8,687 nt of DNA from contig JALULB010000259.1 in NCBI GenBank assembly GCA_027041035.1, positions 1 through 8,687 of the forward strand, given 5' to 3'. Shown here piece by piece: positions 5,488-8,687 of this stretch. This DNA is from Sedimenticola sp. GTDB lineage: Bacteria > Pseudomonadota > Gammaproteobacteria > Chromatiales > Chromatiaceae. Numbering within the stretch: position 1 is the stretch's first letter; each line of letters begins with the position of its first letter. The notes beneath the pieces were generated by a model that saw only the letters and a list, made by a program, of their open reading frames with translations, made no database searches and was not told the origin of the DNA. The position numbers and the translations under genes were made by a program.

Positions 5488-6283
5488 GTATCTCTACCGG
5501 CATGCCGACGCTCAGGTCACCCTGGCTGTCGTGCAACAGGTTCTGGCCGAAGTAGACCTTGTTGTCGCGCCGACGGTAGGTCAGCAGGGTGCGCATCGGT
5601 TCCTTGTCGGGGTGCTTCTCGGCGGTTTCGGGGTCGATCGTCGGGATGACGCAGCGCGAGCAGGGTTTGACGACACGCAGGTCGATGTCGCCGATGCGGA
5701 TGCGTTTCCAGCGATCCTCGGCATAGGCTTCGCAGCCGGAGACCACCAGGTTCGGGCGGAAGCGGCGCATCGGCAGCGGGGATGCCATGCGGCTGTTCAG
5801 GTCGTCCAGCGAGGCTTGCGAGATCAGCAATAACGGGAAGCCGTCGGAGAACGCGGCTTGGTCACCCGGCCGCGCGTATGTCATGTCGACCTGCCGGTGG
5901 CTGCTGTCGGGCATGTACACCAGATGACAGCGTTGACCAAGGAAGTCGCCGAGCCAGGCATCGGCGGCGTCGCTGACGCGTTGCGCGTCGCAGTCGTCGT
6001 CCCAGATGCGCACTCGCATCGGCCCGGCCTCGGGCTGCAATGGCACCAGCAACCGGTCGCCCTCGCTGTTTTCCAGCAGCAGGCCGTCATCGCGCACGGC
6101 CGGCGTCAGCAGGGCCATGCGCGCCTGCTGGCGCTGGGTCAGGAAACGCCCGTTCTCGTCGACCAGCATCCAGCGTCGGTCGTCGACGATGCCGCGCGAG
6201 TCGATTTCGGCCCGCTGCAACGCATGGCCACGCAGGGATTTGACTGGATGACACCAGAGTTCGCTGAGTACTGCTTCGGTCAT
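5480..6283 (-). CDS. MOSC-domain molybdenum-cofactor sulfite/amidoxime-reductase-like protein
   Basis: This is a 267-residue protein with an N-terminal MOSC beta-barrel domain (about 1-120: ELWCHPVKSLRG at 8-19, GIVDDRRWMLVDENGRFLTQR at 31-51) followed by the MOSC domain proper (about 130-267). It resembles E. coli YcbX and mitochondrial mARC, which use molybdenum cofactor to reduce N-hydroxylated bases. The cofactor region KPCSRCVIPTIDPET is at 206-220; Cys211 matches the molybdenum-binding cysteine of that group. It lacks the C-terminal 2Fe-2S ferredoxin domain found in YcbX, so a separate electron donor would be needed. The ATG at 6281-6283 has AAGGA five to six bases upstream. It heads the minus-strand operon with DUF1415 and the acetyltransferase and is divergent from pilU. 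Substrate is unknown. Confidence 0.9.
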   Translation of the reverse strand: MTEAVLSELWCHPVKSLRGHALQRAEIDSRGIVDDRRWMLVDENGRFLTQRQQARMALLTPAVRDDGLLLENSEGDRLLVPLQPEAGPMRVRIWDDDCDAQRVSDAADAWLGDFLGQRCHLVYMPDSSHRQVDMTYARPGDQAAFSDGFPLLLISQASLDDLNSRMASPLPMRRFRPNLVVSGCEAYAEDRWKRIRIGDIDLRVVKPCSRCVIPTIDPETAEKHPDKEPMRTLLTYRRRDNKVYFGQNLLHDSQGDLSVGMPVEILE

Positions 6284-6291
6284 GATCTTCC

Positions 6292-6320
6292 TTACCTTTA
6301 TCGGTCCCGGCGGCTATATT
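6292..6320 (+). promoter_or_regulatory. Possible pilU promoter
   Basis: In the 91-base gap between the divergent MOSC and pilU genes, TATATT at 6315-6320 matches five of six -10 positions. It is 17 bases from TTACCT at 6292-6297, a poor -35 with three of six matches. The start point would fall near 6327, giving a leader of about 50 bases before the pilU ATG. Type IV pilus genes can also use other sigma factors, so this call is tentative. Confidence 0.3.
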
Positions 6321-6374
6321 TCACCGCGAGGCTGCCGCCACAGGGACAAGTATTTTGCAAACAGGATTCGCTCA

Positions 6375-7484
<1,110 letters not shown>

Positions 7485-7510
7485 GTCGCCGCCAAGAAAC
7501 CGCGGGCAAC

Positions 7511-7538
7511 AAAAAAGGAGGCCGAAGCCTCCTTTTTT
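7511..7538. terminator. Bidirectional rho-independent terminator between pilU and the cold-shock gene
   Basis: A perfect inverted repeat with twelve-base arms, AAAAAAGGAGGC (7511-7522) and GCCTCCTTTTTT (7527-7538), closes on a CGAA tetraloop. Each strand has a GC-rich stem followed by six Ts, so it can end transcription both of pilU (stop 26 bases upstream on the plus strand) and of the converging cold-shock gene (stop 18 bases upstream on the minus strand). Confidence 0.93.
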
Positions 7539-7556
7539 ACTGAAAAGACGAAACCC

Positions 7557-7766
7557 TTACAGCGGGGTAACGTTCTCAGCCTGCGGGCCTTTCTGCCCCT
7601 GGGTCACGGTCATCTCGACCTGCTGGCCCTCGTACAGGTTCTTACGACCGGTACCGTTGATTGCACTGTGATGTACGAATACATCCTTGCCGCCTTCGCG
7701 CTCGATGAAACCATAACCTTTTTCTTCATCGAACCACTTAACGGTACCTGTAACTTGATCTGACAT
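7557..7766 (-). CDS. CspA-family cold-shock protein
   Basis: This is a 69-residue single-domain cold-shock protein, an OB-fold that binds single-stranded RNA and DNA and melts RNA structure at low temperature or in general growth. The nucleic acid motifs are RNP1 KGYGFIE (16-22) and RNP2 VFVHHSAI (29-36), and the opening [15 protein letters not shown] is standard. The length is the full family length. The ATG at 7764-7766 has a purine-rich GAGAGAGA ribosome site. Which paralogue (CspA, CspC, CspD or CspE-like) cannot be decided from one window. It is divergent from sixA across a 214-base region with two hairpins, which may form the structured leader common in this family, and converges with pilU at a shared terminator. 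Confidence 0.96.
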   Translation of the reverse strand: MSDQVTGTVKWFDEEKGYGFIEREGGKDVFVHHSAINGTGRKNLYEGQQVEMTVTQGQKGPQAENVTPL

Positions 7767-7788
7767 TGTCTCTCTCTTTCAAACATTT

Positions 7789-7806
7789 GCCAACGAACGG
7801 GTTGGC
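7789..7806 (-). repeat. Hairpin in the cold-shock gene leader, next to its ribosome site
   Basis: GCCAAC (7789-7794) and GTTGGC (7801-7806) are perfect six-base inverted arms around a six-base loop. On the minus strand the stem would form in the mRNA leader about 22 bases before the cold-shock start codon. It is not followed by a T-run, so it is not a terminator. A temperature-sensitive leader is possible but inferred only from the gene family. Confidence 0.45.
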
Positions 7807-7877
7807 GTTACTCAATTGCAAGCCGAAGCTGCTTCTAGCGCCCGCGCGGCACCTTGCAGTGAAGATGTCGGCAGACA

Positions 7878-7895
7878 GCCTGCCAACAAGCAGGC
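7878..7895. repeat. GC-rich hairpin in the cold-shock/sixA intergenic region
   Basis: GCCTGC (7878-7883) and GCAGGC (7890-7895) are perfect six-base inverted arms around CAACAA; allowing one bulged base extends the stem to CAG/CTG. If the cold-shock transcript begins upstream of here on the minus strand, this is a second leader stem. No T-run follows on either strand. It could instead be a protein-binding site. Confidence 0.35.
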
Positions 7896-7935
7896 CTGAA
7901 CCGGAAGCATGGCAGATAAGTCCTCGGCATGCAAT

Positions 7936-7953
7936 CAATATCGTATAATATTG
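7936..7953 (+). promoter_or_regulatory. sixA promoter -10 inside a palindrome
   Basis: A perfect consensus TATAAT lies at 7944-7949 on the plus strand, giving a start point near 7956 and a 25-base leader before the sixA ATG. No good -35 is seen at 16-18 bases upstream. The -10 is embedded in an inverted repeat: CAATAT (7936-7941) and ATATTG (7948-7953) around CGTATA. A repressor bound there would block the promoter. The -10 is supported by sequence; the operator is inference. Confidence 0.5.
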
Positions 7954-7980
7954 CTCCGCGCCTGCTTCTGGAAAGCCCCC

Positions 7981-8475
7981 ATGCCCCGTTTCTACATCAT
8001 GCGCCATGCCAAATCCGACTGGCAGAACCTGCTGAGCGATATCGACCGGCCTTTGAATGCACGCGGCGCGCAAGATGCCGCGCGCATCGGGAAGGAACTG
8101 GCGCAACGCGAATCCACACCCGGCATCATCCTTGCGTCACCAGCGACCCGCGCGCGGCAAACGGCGGCGGCCGTCGCGGCGGCCTTCCCCTCGCCGCCGC
8201 CGACAGAAACGATCGATTCACTCTATCTGGCGGACGCCGCCAGGCTGCGAGCCGCGCTGGAACGACACATCGATCGACACCCGCTGCTGATCGCGCACAA
8301 TCCCGGCCTGGACGAACTCTTGCTGGCGCTGTGCGGCAGCCATGTGCCACGCACCGCCACCGGCAAGCTGATGACCACCGCGAATGTCGCGATCATCGAG
8401 GCAAAAGACAGCGAGACCCTGTATCTGCCCGGCGCCTGCCGTCTGATCGCATTGATCCGCCCCAAGGCACTCTGA
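7981..8475 (+). CDS. sixA: SixA-type phosphohistidine phosphatase
   Basis: This 164-residue protein belongs to the SixA branch of the histidine phosphatase superfamily, small cytoplasmic enzymes that remove phosphate from phosphohistidine, in E. coli from the NPr/PTS-Ntr system. The catalytic motif is Arg8-His9 in YIMRHAKSDW (5-14), followed by RPLNARGAQDA (23-33), SPATRARQTA (53-62) and the second histidine His106 in LIAHNPGLDELL (103-114). The length and the RHAKSDW form are typical of SixA rather than of phosphoglycerate mutases. The ATG at 7981-7983 has GGAAAG upstream; the frame is open 24 codons further, but that part covers the promoter. The Mak-like kinase begins four bases after the stop, so the two are likely cotranscribed. 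The natural substrate here is not known. Confidence 0.9.
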   Translation: MPRFYIMRHAKSDWQNLLSDIDRPLNARGAQDAARIGKELAQRESTPGIILASPATRARQTAAAVAAAFPSPPPTETIDSLYLADAARLRAALERHIDRHPLLIAHNPGLDELLLALCGSHVPRTATGKLMTTANVAIIEAKDSETLYLPGACRLIALIRPKAL

Positions 8476-8479
8476 TCCA

Positions 8480-8687
8480 ATGGCCGACGCGCTCCTCCTG
8501 GGCATCGATCTCGGCGGCACCAAGACCGAGATCATCGCGTTGGACGCCAACGGCGAGGAGCTGCTGCGCGAACGCCGCGCCACGCCCGCCCACGACTACG
8601 CCGCCATCCTGGATACCCTCGCGGCGATGGTCGCCGAGGCCGAGCGGAGACTCGGCGCGCGCGGCACGCTCGGCATCGGCACGCCCG
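8480..8687 (+). CDS. mak: ROK-family sugar kinase, Mak-like fructokinase, N-terminal 69 residues
   Basis: This is the start of a ROK-family kinase that phosphorylates a hexose with ATP; the gene leaves the window at the right edge. The N-terminal ATP phosphate-binding loop is clear in [18 protein letters not shown] (5-22), followed by a region like [21 protein letters not shown] and then GTLGIGTP. These match my memory of E. coli Mak (manno(fructo)kinase; [45 protein letters not shown]) closely enough to prefer it over glucokinase or NagK, but the zinc-binding and sugar-binding parts are missing from the window. The start is ATG at 8480-8482, four bases after the sixA stop, with only a weak ribosome site, suggesting coupling to sixA. 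Confidence 0.82.
   Translation, partial: [69 protein letters not shown]

Overview
The window looks like an accessory CRISPR-Cas locus joined to housekeeping genes of a GC-rich gammaproteobacterium. I infer this from the PilU retraction ATPase, the DUF1415 protein, the SixA and Mak-like proteins and the moderately high GC content; I cannot name a genus.

Left part (1-3962, all minus strand): the start of a type I-C CRISPR-Cas operon. Reading in the direction of transcription it runs cas3 (HD nuclease fused to helicase), then a two-gene toxin-antitoxin module (Phd/YefM-type antitoxin and VapC-type PIN ribonuclease), then cas5c, then the first 88 codons of cas8c, which leaves the window at base 1. 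The usual I-C order is cas3-cas5-cas8c-cas7-cas4-cas1-cas2, so the toxin-antitoxin pair sits where cas5 should directly follow cas3. From the antitoxin onward each stop codon overlaps the next start codon (GTGA, ATGA, ATGA), so the toxin pair and the Cascade genes are probably translationally coupled. A promoter-like sequence with three copies of TGGTCA overlaps the last codons of cas3 and precedes the antitoxin. It could let the antitoxin autoregulate both its own module and the Cascade genes. No CRISPR array is present; it presumably lies beyond the left edge.

Middle (3963-4383): about 420 bases without a convincing gene, lower in GC, with several short repeats. They are the leader of cas3 and the tail of the next operon.

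Right-middle (4384-6283, minus strand): a compact chromosomal operon of a MOSC-domain protein, a DUF1415 protein starting at TTG inside the end of the MOSC gene, and a hexapeptide-repeat acetyltransferase of the serine acetyltransferase type.

Right part (6284-8687): pilU (plus strand, divergent from MOSC and without a pilT beside it) converges on a cold-shock protein gene (minus strand) across a symmetrical, bidirectional terminator. The cold-shock gene is divergent from sixA (phosphohistidine phosphatase), which is followed four bases later by a partial ROK-family sugar kinase close to E. coli fructokinase Mak.
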